DNA from: Chloroflexi bacterium CSP1-4
Lineage (GTDB): Bacteria; Chloroflexota; Limnocylindria; Limnocylindrales; CSP1-4
Direction: 5' to 3'
Length of the DNA stretch: 64,000 nucleotides
Assembly: GCA_001443375.1 (NCBI GenBank)
Contig: LDXM01000002.1
Location: 1 to 64,000, forward strand
The position numbers were made by a program, and so were the translations under genes. The stretch's first letter is position 1. Every line of letters starts with the position of its first letter. Under the pieces are notes generated by a model. That model saw only the letters and a program-made list of their open reading frames with translations. It was not told the origin of the DNA and made no database searches. This document shows positions 33,669 to 41,346 of the stretch, in pieces.

Positions 33669-34621
33669 GACCTGCCGCCCCGGAGTACCCCGATCCGGAT
33701 CTCCGCGCCCACGACGGCAATGGGCATGACACCGAGACCGGAGCCCTCCGCGTCGAGCCGGCGTCCGCCGCGGATGTCGAAGCGGCAGCCATGCCACGGG
33801 CAGATGAGCGTCGAGCCTTCGAGCCGCGCTCCCGATGCGAGCGGCAGCGGGGTACCTGGACACACGTCCCGATAGGCGTAGAAGTCCCCGTCGAGGCCGA
33901 CCACGAGGACGCCCAGCCCCTCGACCGCGACACCGCGGACCGTTCCGGGCAGGACCTCGGCGACCGGCATGGCCGACCGCCAATCGAGGGTCGGACGCTC
34001 AGGCCGCCTGAGGTTGTCGATCTGGATGAGCCCTGGCGGGCTGGCGGGCTGCGCGGACGGGCTGCGGACATGGACGTGGCCGGGGCGTTCGGGCACGATC
34101 TCCACCTCCATCCGCTCGAAATCGGGCAGGCCGTCGCGGAGGGCCTGCTCGATGACGTGACGGAGGGTGGCCGTCGAGCCGACGCACCCCGCGCAAGCGC
34201 CGGCCAGCCGCACCGTCACGACGCCGCCCACCGCGTCGAGTACGGCCAGCTGTCCCCCGTGCGACTCGATGTACGGTCGGGCCGCCTCGAGAACCGCCTC
34301 CGCCCGCAGCCTGTCGCCGTCGTCGCCCAGGTCGTACAGATCGAACAGGAGGCGGACCTCCGGATTGATCAAGACGCGCTCGCGAAGGTCGGCCTCGCGG
34401 AGAACGGCGTCAAGTCGCCGCAGGCCCGCGCGGTGAACGATGTCGACGGCGCGAAGGAGGTCCACGAGCAGTCCCTGGACGCGCTCGTCGGCATCGGACT
34501 CGACGGTTGCGACGAGCTCGGTCAGGCGCTCGACGGCATCGGCGACGGCGGCCGGAAGCGCATCGGCCGCGAGCGGAGCGGCCGGCGCGAGATCCGCGAC
34601 CGCCTCCGCCCTACGCGCCAC
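33665..34621 (-). CDS. NifU-like / Rieske-like fusion protein of the hydrogenase operon
   Basis: 318 residues from GTG 34621, chosen because GGAGGCGG lies just upstream and it overlaps the previous stop by 11 nt. Residues 1-105 are helical; 106-180 form a NifU C-terminal scaffold with CAGC (Cys143, Cys146); 210-318 are a Rieske fold. The second Rieske pair is intact (Cys274, His277 in CPWHGCRFD), but in the first box the His is replaced: VCPGTPLP has Cys254 and Gly256. A normal two-His Rieske cluster is therefore unlikely. Rieske/NifU partners occur in high-affinity hydrogenase operons, so electron transfer or cluster delivery is the best guess. Confidence 0.85.
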   Translation of the reverse strand: MARRAEAVADLAPAAPLAADALPAAVADAVERLTELVATVESDADERVQGLLVDLLRAVDIVHRAGLRRLDAVLREADLRERVLINPEVRLLFDLYDLGDDGDRLRAEAVLEAARPYIESHGGQLAVLDAVGGVVTVRLAGACAGCVGSTATLRHVIEQALRDGLPDFERMEVEIVPERPGHVHVRSPSAQPASPPGLIQIDNLRRPERPTLDWRSAMPVAEVLPGTVRGVAVEGLGVLVVGLDGDFYAYRDVCPGTPLPLASGARLEGSTLICPWHGCRFDIRGGRRLDAEGSGLGVMPIAVVGAEIRIGVLRGGRS

Positions 34622-35033
34622 GAGCCGCCTCCGGCCGGTTCGGGCACGCGTCCGCGTGGTGCCGCGGATCCTGGCACCAGCAGCCGGGGCCGCATTCGCC
34701 GTGCCCCGCACGGGTCATCGACGCGAACTCGTCGTCGAAGCTGCGGGCACCCTCCTCCGAGCCGCGCTCCGTGAGGAGGAACCGGCGTGGCGACCGATCG
34801 GCGGCGACGACGAGGCCACCCGCAGCCAACCGCTCGAGCTGGACGGCGACCATGGCCGGCTCCGCGGCGAGGAAGCGGGCCAGCTGGCTCGCGTCGACAT
34901 CGGCGGCGATCCCCTCCCCGCGCATCCAGTAGAGCGCCTGGAGGATCTCGGAGCGCCAGAAGAGCTCGTTGAGCGCCTCCGCTCCGGAGCCCGCCGGTAC
35001 CGCCTCGGCCCGACCGTTGCGCCCCGCGATCAT
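34611..35033 (-). CDS. Winged-helix-like protein with a Cys/His-rich C-terminal tail
   Basis: 140 residues. The central region (ELFWRSEILQALYWMRGEGI, LARFLAAEPAMVAVQLERLAAGGLV) reads as a winged helix. The C-terminus carries HGECGPGCWCQDPRHHADAC, four Cys and three His in 20 residues, a strong metal- or cluster-binding candidate. It starts within the preceding stop (ATGA) and overlaps the NifU-Rieske start. I do not recognise the family. A redox- or metal-responsive regulator, or a maturation factor, are both possible. Confidence 0.75.
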   Translation of the reverse strand: MIAGRNGRAEAVPAGSGAEALNELFWRSEILQALYWMRGEGIAADVDASQLARFLAAEPAMVAVQLERLAAGGLVVAADRSPRRFLLTERGSEEGARSFDDEFASMTRAGHGECGPGCWCQDPRHHADACPNRPEAARGA

Positions 35034-35578
35034 GCCAGCCACTTCTCGACCTCGCGCCGCACGAGCGTCTCGACGGCGGCGAGGGCGACCTGGACCGGCT
35101 CGCTGACGACCGGTCCCCAGTCCTCGTCGCGGGGCTCGACCTCGATGACGGTCACGCGTGGAGGGAGGGCCTCGAATCGGCCGAGGATCGCGAGGAGGGC
35201 GTCGAGGCTGATCAGGCCGGTGACCGCCTCGGCGACCCATCCCTGGATCTCGTCGTCGGACCGGCGCGATGGGCGGTACGGCGCGCACCGGACGGTCCCC
35301 GGAGCGTCGCCCCGACGGACGCCCGCGACGAGGATCATGGCGTCGTAGGGCTCGGCGGCCTGCAGGGCATGGAGGACGTGGACGGCACCCGCGCTCAGGT
35401 CTTCGACGTCGACGCCGGCCGGCCAGTCGAGGCATGCCAGGCGCTCCACGAGGAGCGGTCCAGCCGACAGGTCACGCAGGTTCGTGTAGCCGACCCCGCC
35501 CACCAGCACGCGCCGCCCACGAACCGCCGCGCCCGGGACGGCGTCGGCTGACGGGGCTGCGACGCTGCCCAGGCCCAT
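35030..35578 (-). CDS. Second hydrogenase maturation protease-like protein
   Basis: 182 residues beginning directly after the large-subunit stop. The fold is HyaD-like (RVLVGGVGYTNLRDLSAGPLLVERL, YDAMILVAGVRRGDAPGTVR), but the canonical GNxLxxDDG is altered to GYTNLRDLSAG and the middle acidic metal site reads LVAGV. This suggests a diverged or non-proteolytic partner of the orthodox protease at 33138. Two such proteins in one operon point to a dedicated maturation or regulatory role for this copy. Confidence 0.8.
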   Translation of the reverse strand: MGLGSVAAPSADAVPGAAVRGRRVLVGGVGYTNLRDLSAGPLLVERLACLDWPAGVDVEDLSAGAVHVLHALQAAEPYDAMILVAGVRRGDAPGTVRCAPYRPSRRSDDEIQGWVAEAVTGLISLDALLAILGRFEALPPRVTVIEVEPRDEDWGPVVSEPVQVALAAVETLVRREVEKWLA

Positions 35579-37456
35579 CTAGTCGTCCAGTTCGCAGGCG
35601 CAGGTCGTGACCTCCTGGACGATCGTCTTCGCCCCCGCATAGACGTGGGTCGTGCAGGGCATGCACGGGTCGAAGCTGCGGATCGTGCGCAGGATGTCGA
35701 TGGCCTTGAAGTCGTCCGGGCTGTCGAACCGCTCGAGGATCGGCGTGTTCATCACCGCCTCCTCGTACGGGCCGGGCTTACCGAACGGATCCGGCGGCGA
35801 CGCGTTGGTCGTCGAGGGCGTGTTGATCTGGTAGTTCTCGATGAGGCCGCCGTCGAGCACGAGGTGATGGGCCAGGTAGCCCCGCCCGGCGCCCCAGAAC
35901 CCGACACCGATCCGCCGGTCGCGCGGGACGACGAAGTCGGCCGAGACCCTCGTCTCGCCCTTCTTGATGAGGTCGTAGCCGGCGAGGAGGTTGTTCAGGC
36001 AGACGAGGGCCGAGTACGCCTGGGCGAACGCCCGGGCCCGGTTGCGCTCGACCGCGTTGTTCTCCTCGGGCACCTTCCATTCGAGGGTCATCTCCGGGAG
36101 CGCGCCCTTCGGGAGCGTCATCCGCATGCTCGTGCCGGTAGGCTCGATGAACGGGTTGGCGGGCATCTTGCGGGCGACGGCGGTGATCCACATCCGCGCG
36201 TAGGCGCCGGCCTCGAGGACCTCGCGATCCCAGCGCGGCGACGTCGCCCAGGTGTACTTCTCCTTCCAGCTCCGGCCGGTCGGCGCCGGCAGGGTCTGCT
36301 TGTTCCAGGGGTGGTGCGGGCTGAGCGGGTTGCCGAGCGGGTCGGTCGGAAAGGCGGGCGTCCCATTCGCCCACGGCTCGTAGTAGGAGTGCTCGACGAA
36401 TTCCTCGAGGCCTAGATTGATCCGCTGCAGATCGGTCGTCCGGAGCTCGCCGGCGACCATCGCGCCCGGCGTCGCCCAGCGCGCCTCACCCCACTTGTCG
36501 GCGTTGGCGTAGGTCGCGTCGTAAGCCTCATGGTGCTCCCAGATCCCGAGGTCGATGAAGCTCTTCGGTCGGCTGCCGATGCGGTGGAAGCCGGGATTCG
36601 CCGCGTACAGGAACTCCGAGATGTCGTCCCAGATCAACGCCATCCGCTTCGAGTGGTCGAGCAGCTCGAACAGGCGGATCTGGTACTCGTTGAGTGTCTG
36701 GGTGGTGATCGTCGTGCTGATCCCGCCGGGGACGATCGTCTGTGGGTGCGGGTACTTGCCCCACACGAGGACGCACATCTCGCGGGCGCGCCGGGTGACC
36801 TCGAACGCTTCGAGATAGAGCGCACCCGACAGCGGGGTGAGCGCGGTCATGATCTCGGCGACCGTGCGGAAGCCGTGGACAGCACCATGAAGGGTCGGTG
36901 CCGTCTCCGCCGCCGTCCACAGCTCCGGGTTGGTCGCCTTGACGACCGGCTCGGAGTAGTCCGGCCCGGCCAGCAGGAACAGGTGGAGCGGGTGGTCGTA
37001 CAGGAACTCGGCCGCCTGGCCGAGGTTCCGGACGATCGTGCCCATCGGCGGCGGGGCGACCCCGAACGCCATCTCGATCGCCTCGGCGGCACAGTTCGAG
37101 TGGACGCCGCCGCACACGCCGCAGGCGCGGCTGGAGATGAAGATCGCGTCGCGCGGGTCGCGGCCCTTGAGGATGACCTCGTAGCCCCGGAACAGGGTCG
37201 CCATCGAGTGGGCGTCATGGACGGTCCGGTTCTCGAGGTCGACGACGGCGTGGAAGGCGAGCGCGCCCGCCACGCGCGTCACCGGGTCGATGCTGATCTC
37301 CTTGATGTGACCGTTGCGTGCCAGGAGCGCCTCCATCCGGGCCTGGCGGTCGGCGGTCTCGGTGCTGGCGGAGTACACGTACGGGTCGGCTGCCCCCTCC
37401 CGGAGATGGGCCTTGCCCGCCTCGTCGAAGACGACCGGCAGGTTCTTGAAGCACAT
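35579..37456 (-). CDS. [NiFe] hydrogenase large (catalytic) subunit
   Basis: 625 residues. The L1 motif RACGVCGGVH (Cys112, Cys115) and L2 motif DPCMPCTTH (Cys598, Cys601, His604) supply the four Ni-Fe ligands. A 21-residue C-terminal extension after His604 is the protease-removed peptide and unusually ends CACELDD. Segments such as SMATLFRGYEVILKGRD and WGAGRGYLAHH resemble the actinobacterial high-affinity uptake enzymes (Huc/Hhy type); the exact group (1h, 1l or 2a) is not resolved here. It should oxidise H2 and feed electrons to the small subunit and quinone. Confidence 0.95.
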   Translation of the reverse strand: MCFKNLPVVFDEAGKAHLREGAADPYVYSASTETADRQARMEALLARNGHIKEISIDPVTRVAGALAFHAVVDLENRTVHDAHSMATLFRGYEVILKGRDPRDAIFISSRACGVCGGVHSNCAAEAIEMAFGVAPPPMGTIVRNLGQAAEFLYDHPLHLFLLAGPDYSEPVVKATNPELWTAAETAPTLHGAVHGFRTVAEIMTALTPLSGALYLEAFEVTRRAREMCVLVWGKYPHPQTIVPGGISTTITTQTLNEYQIRLFELLDHSKRMALIWDDISEFLYAANPGFHRIGSRPKSFIDLGIWEHHEAYDATYANADKWGEARWATPGAMVAGELRTTDLQRINLGLEEFVEHSYYEPWANGTPAFPTDPLGNPLSPHHPWNKQTLPAPTGRSWKEKYTWATSPRWDREVLEAGAYARMWITAVARKMPANPFIEPTGTSMRMTLPKGALPEMTLEWKVPEENNAVERNRARAFAQAYSALVCLNNLLAGYDLIKKGETRVSADFVVPRDRRIGVGFWGAGRGYLAHHLVLDGGLIENYQINTPSTTNASPPDPFGKPGPYEEAVMNTPILERFDSPDDFKAIDILRTIRSFDPCMPCTTHVYAGAKTIVQEVTTCACELDD

Positions 37457-37459
37457 CGT

Positions 37460-37747
37460 TCAGGCCTCCTGCGGCACCAGCGCGGCGAGTCTTTGGTCCG
37501 CCGAGGCGAGAACGCCGGCCACGGCCTCGGCTCCCTCGGTGATCTGGGTCAGCGCCGTCGCGGTCGTAGGCAGCTCCGTCTTCAGGATCGCCGTCTCCGC
37601 CTCGATGGCGCGGACGCCCATCGCGACCTTGGCGATGGTCGCATTGATCCCGCTCAACGACCGCCGGATGCGATCGAGCATCAGGACGAGGACGCCCAGG
37701 AAGAGCCACAGGGCGAGGCCGGACAGGATGGTCAGCAGGAGCTCCAT
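37460..37747 (-). CDS. Small single-TM coiled-coil protein 4 of the hydrogenase operon
   Basis: 95 residues: N-terminal TM helix (LLLTILSGLALWLFLGVLVLML), then a helical region with heptad-like spacing (INATIAKVAMGVRAIEAETAILKTELPTTA). The start overlaps the previous stop by one base (TGATG) and the large subunit begins 3 nt after its stop. I recognise no family. One of four similar-length proteins between the hydrogenase subunits, suggesting a membrane-bound coiled-coil scaffold or quinone conduit. Confidence 0.82.
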   Translation of the reverse strand: MELLLTILSGLALWLFLGVLVLMLDRIRRSLSGINATIAKVAMGVRAIEAETAILKTELPTTATALTQITEGAEAVAGVLASADQRLAALVPQEA

Positions 37748-38052
37748 CAAGCGCGTCCTCCAGCCAGTGCGCGCCTCACGGCCGCGACTCTCCGGGCGAT
37801 CGAGGCGCTCGTCGCGGCGAGCGCTCCGGCGCCGGCGGCGAGCCGTCCGACGACCGGCACGACCCCCTCGAGCGCCGCGATGATCGCGGTGTTCTCGACG
37901 ATCCCCACGGCGGCCGGAAGGGCCACCTTGGCGAGTCGATCGATCTCGCGGGCGTGATGCACGACCCGGACGATCTCGAGGACGGCGATCGCCGTCAGCA
38001 CGAGGGCCCCGAGGAGGGCGATCCACCAGGCAATGACGATCGCGACGTCCAA
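37747..38052 (-). CDS. Small single-TM coiled-coil protein 3 of the hydrogenase operon
   Basis: 101 residues: N-terminal TM helix (VIAWWIALLGALVLTAIAVLEIV), then VHHAREIDRLAKVALPAAVG and an Ala-rich helical region with a second moderately hydrophobic stretch (LEGVVPVVGRLAAGAGALAAT), ending in a basic tail. It lies 9 nt after protein 2. No recognised domain. The His pair in VVHHAREID near the membrane exit is of interest as a possible ligand site. Confidence 0.8.
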   Translation of the reverse strand: MDVAIVIAWWIALLGALVLTAIAVLEIVRVVHHAREIDRLAKVALPAAVGIVENTAIIAALEGVVPVVGRLAAGAGALAATSASIARRVAAVRRALAGGRA

Positions 38053-38061
38053 TTCGATCTC

Positions 38062-38370
38062 CTACGCGACTTCGCGCGCGCTGAAGCGCCGCTCGCCCAT
38101 GGCGCCAGCCAGCTCGTCGTCGGCGACGTCGAGATGCTCGGCGGTCTCGGCGAGGGCCGCGGCAACCTGACCCAGTCCGTCGTTGAGAGCCGTCACGTGA
38201 TCCGACAGCGGCGCCGTCTGGCGTTCCACGACCAGGAGGCCGTCGGCGATCCGGCCAAGGCTCCCGGCGACGCTCCAGAGCGCCCGCCCGATGACGATCA
38301 GACTGACCGCGACGACGATGACCAGGACCGCGGCATAACCGACGCTCAGCGCCGTCAACAGCTCGATCAT
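38062..38370 (-). CDS. Small single-TM coiled-coil protein 2 of the hydrogenase operon
   Basis: 102 residues: N-terminal TM helix (AAVLVIVVAVSLIVIGRAL) followed by an amphipathic helix with regular hydrophobic spacing (IADGLLVVERQTAPLSDHVTALNDGLGQVA). It starts in the stop of protein 1 (ATGA). The layout resembles proteins 1, 3 and 4 without strong sequence identity. Function unknown; co-translation with its neighbours implies fixed stoichiometry. Confidence 0.8.
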   Translation of the reverse strand: MIELLTALSVGYAAVLVIVVAVSLIVIGRALWSVAGSLGRIADGLLVVERQTAPLSDHVTALNDGLGQVAAALAETAEHLDVADDELAGAMGERRFSAREVA

Positions 38371-38669
38371 CCTGTGCCCCCCCGACCCAGCGCCTCGGGC
38401 AGCCGGGCGAGCCGGTCGTCCATGGACATCGCGACGGTGGCGATGTCCTGGGCGGTGCGCAGGATCTCGGTCGCGGTCTCGTTCGTCTTCTGGAGCTGCC
38501 AGATCTGGACCGTGTTTGTGGCGATCGCCGTTCCGGCGCCCCACACGGCCTGGGCGTGCGCGTCGATCCGCTCCGCGGCACGGGCGATCCAGATGAGCAG
38601 CGCGGCCACGACGAGGACCACTACGAGGGCGATCCCGAGGGTCACGATCCAGAGCGTCGTGGGATCCAT
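38367..38669 (-). CDS. Small single-TM coiled-coil protein 1 of the hydrogenase operon
   Basis: 100 residues: N-terminal TM helix (LWIVTLGIALVVVLVVAALLIWIA), then a long helical segment (TNTVQIWQLQKTNETATEILRTAQDIATVAMSMDDRLARLPEAL) with coiled-coil-like periodicity. It begins 19 nt after the small-subunit stop. No family recognised. First of the four-protein set placed between small and large subunit genes. Confidence 0.8.
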   Translation of the reverse strand: MDPTTLWIVTLGIALVVVLVVAALLIWIARAAERIDAHAQAVWGAGTAIATNTVQIWQLQKTNETATEILRTAQDIATVAMSMDDRLARLPEALGRGGTG

Positions 38670-38688
38670 GGTGGGCGCCTCCTGATGG

Positions 38689-39906
38689 CTACCGGTCCTT
38701 GGCCGCCGTGCCGGAGTGGCGGATCCAGTCGTAGCCGACGTGGATCAGGCGATCGACGAATGTCGGGCGCGGCGGCGCGCCCCAGCCGCTCGGGACTTCG
38801 CCCGCGCGGTCCCAGCGAGCTGTCCGGTCGCGGTCCCGCTCGCTGACCCGGCGGAGGGGCCGGATGAACAGGCCGGTGAGCTTGGCGCCGGTGGCGGAGA
38901 ACGTCGAACCGGGCGGCTTCTTGTAGAAGGGCGCGAAGCGGTCCGGGAAGCCCGGCATCGTGCAGCCGATGCACACCCCGCCGACGTTCATGCAGCCGCC
39001 CACGTGGTTGATCGCGCCGCGGCTCGTGATGTTGCAGTTCACGACCGGGCCCCAGCAGCCGATCTCGACGAGGCACTCCTTGTCGCCATACGCCTCGGCG
39101 AACGTGCCCTCCTCGTAGTAGCCGGCCCGGGTGCAGTTCCGGTGGACGGTCTCGCCGAACAGCCAGGCCGGCCGGCCGAGCTCATCGAACTCGGGCAGCG
39201 GCCCGACGCCCTGCAGGAAGAGCAGCACGGCGGCGACCGTCTCGGTGAAGTTATCGCCGACCGGGGAGCAGCCCGGGATGTTGACGACCGGCAGGCCCAG
39301 GGCGCTCCGGTAGTCCTTGCCCAGGAAGTCCATCATGCCCATGGACCCGGTCACGTTGCCGAACGCCGCGGGGATTCCACCCCACGTCGCGCAGGTGCCG
39401 ATCGCGATGACCGCAGCGGCCCCGGGTGCGAGCCGGCGGACCCACTCGGCGGACGGGACCTGGCGCAGCCGGCCGTCGACCTCCTCCTCGCCGACCGCCG
39501 ACCAGTACCCGCCGGAGCCAGCCGCGAGCGACTCGTCGGCGAGCGATCCCTCGTAGACGATGACGTACGGGTCGCCGAGCTCGCCGCGCCAGGCCCGCCA
39601 CATCGGCTCCATGTAGGCTGCGCCGGCCTCGAGCTGGACGGCCGTGTGATGGAGGAAGACGAGTGGGATGGCCGGGAGCGAACCGGTCAACAGGCTCTCG
39701 ACGGACGGGGTGGTGGCTCCCAGGACGGCGATCGAGCAGCCGTCGCAGCTCATCCCGGCGAGCCAGAAGACGTGCACCCGGTCGAACGGTCCGATCTTCG
39801 TCCGCGGCCCGCCCCCGGCCGCGACGATGGTCGCCCAGGCCTCCTGGCTGATGCCCGCGACGTTGCCGACCTGCGAGACCGGTTGCCCGGGTGGGGCGAT
39901 CACCAC
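38689..39906 (-). CDS. [NiFe] hydrogenase small (Fe-S) subunit
   Basis: 405 residues from GTG with AGGAGG at 8 nt. Proximal-cluster cysteines lie in GMSCDGCSIAV (Cys54, Cys57), GTCATWGG and IPGCSPVGDNF; the medial and distal clusters use RNCTRAG, KECLVEIGCWGPVVNCN and GGVCIGCTMPGFPD. There is no Tat signal, so the enzyme should be cytoplasmic and needs a separate membrane link. It relays electrons from the Ni-Fe site. The C-terminal 70 residues are basic and unusual. Confidence 0.94.
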   Translation of the reverse strand: MVIAPPGQPVSQVGNVAGISQEAWATIVAAGGGPRTKIGPFDRVHVFWLAGMSCDGCSIAVLGATTPSVESLLTGSLPAIPLVFLHHTAVQLEAGAAYMEPMWRAWRGELGDPYVIVYEGSLADESLAAGSGGYWSAVGEEEVDGRLRQVPSAEWVRRLAPGAAAVIAIGTCATWGGIPAAFGNVTGSMGMMDFLGKDYRSALGLPVVNIPGCSPVGDNFTETVAAVLLFLQGVGPLPEFDELGRPAWLFGETVHRNCTRAGYYEEGTFAEAYGDKECLVEIGCWGPVVNCNITSRGAINHVGGCMNVGGVCIGCTMPGFPDRFAPFYKKPPGSTFSATGAKLTGLFIRPLRRVSERDRDRTARWDRAGEVPSGWGAPPRPTFVDRLIHVGYDWIRHSGTAAKDR

Positions 39907-39926
39907 TGGATGCCTCCTCTCGGCGG

Positions 39927-40730
39927 TCAGCCGGCGCTCGGCGCCGCCGACCCGGCGCGGGCCGCGATCGAGTCCGCGAGCGCCGCGATCGCCACCACTG
40001 CCGGACTCGTCGGGTCGTGGTCGACGAGGGCACGACCGCGCCGGTCGGCTTCGGCGACTCGCTCGTCGTACGGGACGATGCCGAGGATCTCGAGGTCGTG
40101 GCTATCCGCGTAGGCGTAGATGGCCGCGCGGTCGCGCTCGTCCCGCACCTTGTTGGCGATGACCCAGACCCGCTCGATCCCCAGCTCCCGGGCAAGCGGG
40201 ACGACCCGACCCGCCGTCTCGAGCGAGCGGTAGTACGGCTCGGTGACGACCAGCAGAGCGTCGACGTTGCGCACGGTCCCTCGCGACAGGTGCTCGATCG
40301 ACGCCTCGGAGTCGAGGATCGTGACCTCATCGGACGGGCGATCGGCCAGCTGCTCCATGACCTCGCGGACCATCCCGTGCTGACCGCAGATGCAGCCCTG
40401 GCCCGCTCCGAGCAGGCCGGTCATCGTCAGGACCCCCACCCGATCCGGCGCTTCGACCCCGAACTCGGCGAGAACCTCGTCGAGCGGGCGGGCGAGATGG
40501 GCGTGGGCCTGGCCGCCGTTGTCTGTCCGCTCGTCGAGGATCGCCTCGCGCGGAACGCGTCGGAGTCGGGTCGCCTCGTCCGCTGGCACCCCGAGCGCCG
40601 CCGCCAGGTTGGGGTTCGGATCGCCGTCGAGGGCGTTGACGCGAAATCCTCGGCGCGCGTAGACGCGGGCGAGCGTGGCGGCGAGGGTCGTCTTGCCCGA
40701 GCCGCCCTTGCCGGTGAGCGCGATCCTCAC
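39927..40730 (-). CDS. CooC-like MinD/ParA-family nickel-insertion ATPase
   Basis: 267 residues from GTG (GTGA overlap with PadR). Deviant Walker A GKGGSGKTTL at residues 7-16. A CxC motif (Cys113, Cys115 in GCICGQHGM) falls at the place where CooC binds nickel at its dimer interface. CooC loads nickel into CO dehydrogenase. No CODH is in the window and no HypB is present, so this protein may serve nickel delivery to the hydrogenase. Other MinD-like roles cannot be excluded. Confidence 0.87.
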   Translation of the reverse strand: MRIALTGKGGSGKTTLAATLARVYARRGFRVNALDGDPNPNLAAALGVPADEATRLRRVPREAILDERTDNGGQAHAHLARPLDEVLAEFGVEAPDRVGVLTMTGLLGAGQGCICGQHGMVREVMEQLADRPSDEVTILDSEASIEHLSRGTVRNVDALLVVTEPYYRSLETAGRVVPLARELGIERVWVIANKVRDERDRAAIYAYADSHDLEILGIVPYDERVAEADRRGRALVDHDPTSPAVVAIAALADSIAARAGSAAPSAG

Positions 40731-41182
40731 GTCGGACCGCCCACGGAGGCTGTCGCGCGCGCCGTCAAGGACCGGGCCACGATGCTCGGCCCCGCGGCGA
40801 GTCGGCTGTATCGGGCGAGGAAGGAATCGAGCACCGCCCGGTTCTGCTCGAGCGTCCGCGCCCAACCGTCGAGCAGATCCCATCCGTCCGAGGTCAGCGC
40901 GTAGATTCGCCGCGCAGGGCCCCTGCGGGGCAGCTCCCACTCCGAGGAGACGAGCCCATCGCGCTCCATCTGGCGGAGCGACTTATAGACACTTGCGGGA
41001 TCGGCGACCTCGAATCCGAACGGGCGCAGCCGGTCGATCAGCTCATAGCCGTGGGCGGGCGCCTCAGATAGCAGGAGGAGCAGGCACGGCCGAGCGAAGT
41101 TCTTGGGCTGGCCCCCGTCGCAGCGACAATCGTGCGCGGCCTCAGCGGCCTCCGCGGCCTCCAGAACGGGCAACTCCTGCAC
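40727..41182 (-). CDS. PadR-family transcriptional regulator with N-terminal CxC motif
   Basis: 151 residues from GTG 41182, preceded by GGAG at 8 nt; the track ORF to 41725 runs antisense to the ABC permease. Winged helix PCLLLLLSEAPAHGYELIDRL and SVYKSLRQMERDGLVSSEWE are typical PadR. The N-terminus carries HDCRCDGGQPKNFARPC, a cysteine cluster that could sense metal or redox state. It heads the hydrogenase operon and is coupled to cooC, so it probably controls the operon. Confidence 0.82.
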   Translation of the reverse strand: MQELPVLEAAEAAEAAHDCRCDGGQPKNFARPCLLLLLSEAPAHGYELIDRLRPFGFEVADPASVYKSLRQMERDGLVSSEWELPRRGPARRIYALTSDGWDLLDGWARTLEQNRAVLDSFLARYSRLAAGPSIVARSLTARATASVGGPT

Positions 41183-41283
41183 GGGTCGCTCCAGAATCGG
41201 GTGCGACGCCGGACTAAGGTCGTCGCGCAGATATAGGGCAGCGTCCCAACAACGGCATGGTAGCGACCAAGTCAATACTCGCC

Positions 41284-41328
41284 AAGCGCGATCTCTCGAA
41301 GCGCGATCTCTCCAAGCGCGATCGGCCC
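41284..41328. repeat. 15-nt tandem repeat (3 units) upstream of the hydrogenase operon
   Basis: AAGCGCGATCTCTCG, AAGCGCGATCTCTCC and AAGCGCGATCGGCCC follow each other directly. The array lies about 100 nt upstream of the padR start, between it and the end of the ABC permease gene. It could hold operator sites or simply be slippage-derived. No coding sequence is supported here. Confidence 0.7.
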
Positions 41329-41346
41329 CGCAAGCGGCCGCCCGTG

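Noticed and set aside
36530-37957. 475-aa plus-strand ORF antisense to the hydrogenase large subunit
   Set aside because: Shadow of the large subunit and the small TM genes; no domain.
41257-41346. Small KRDLS-repeat peptide encoded over the 15-nt repeats
   Set aside because: It only continues as a long ORF antisense to the ABC permease; the repeat is better described as DNA-level.
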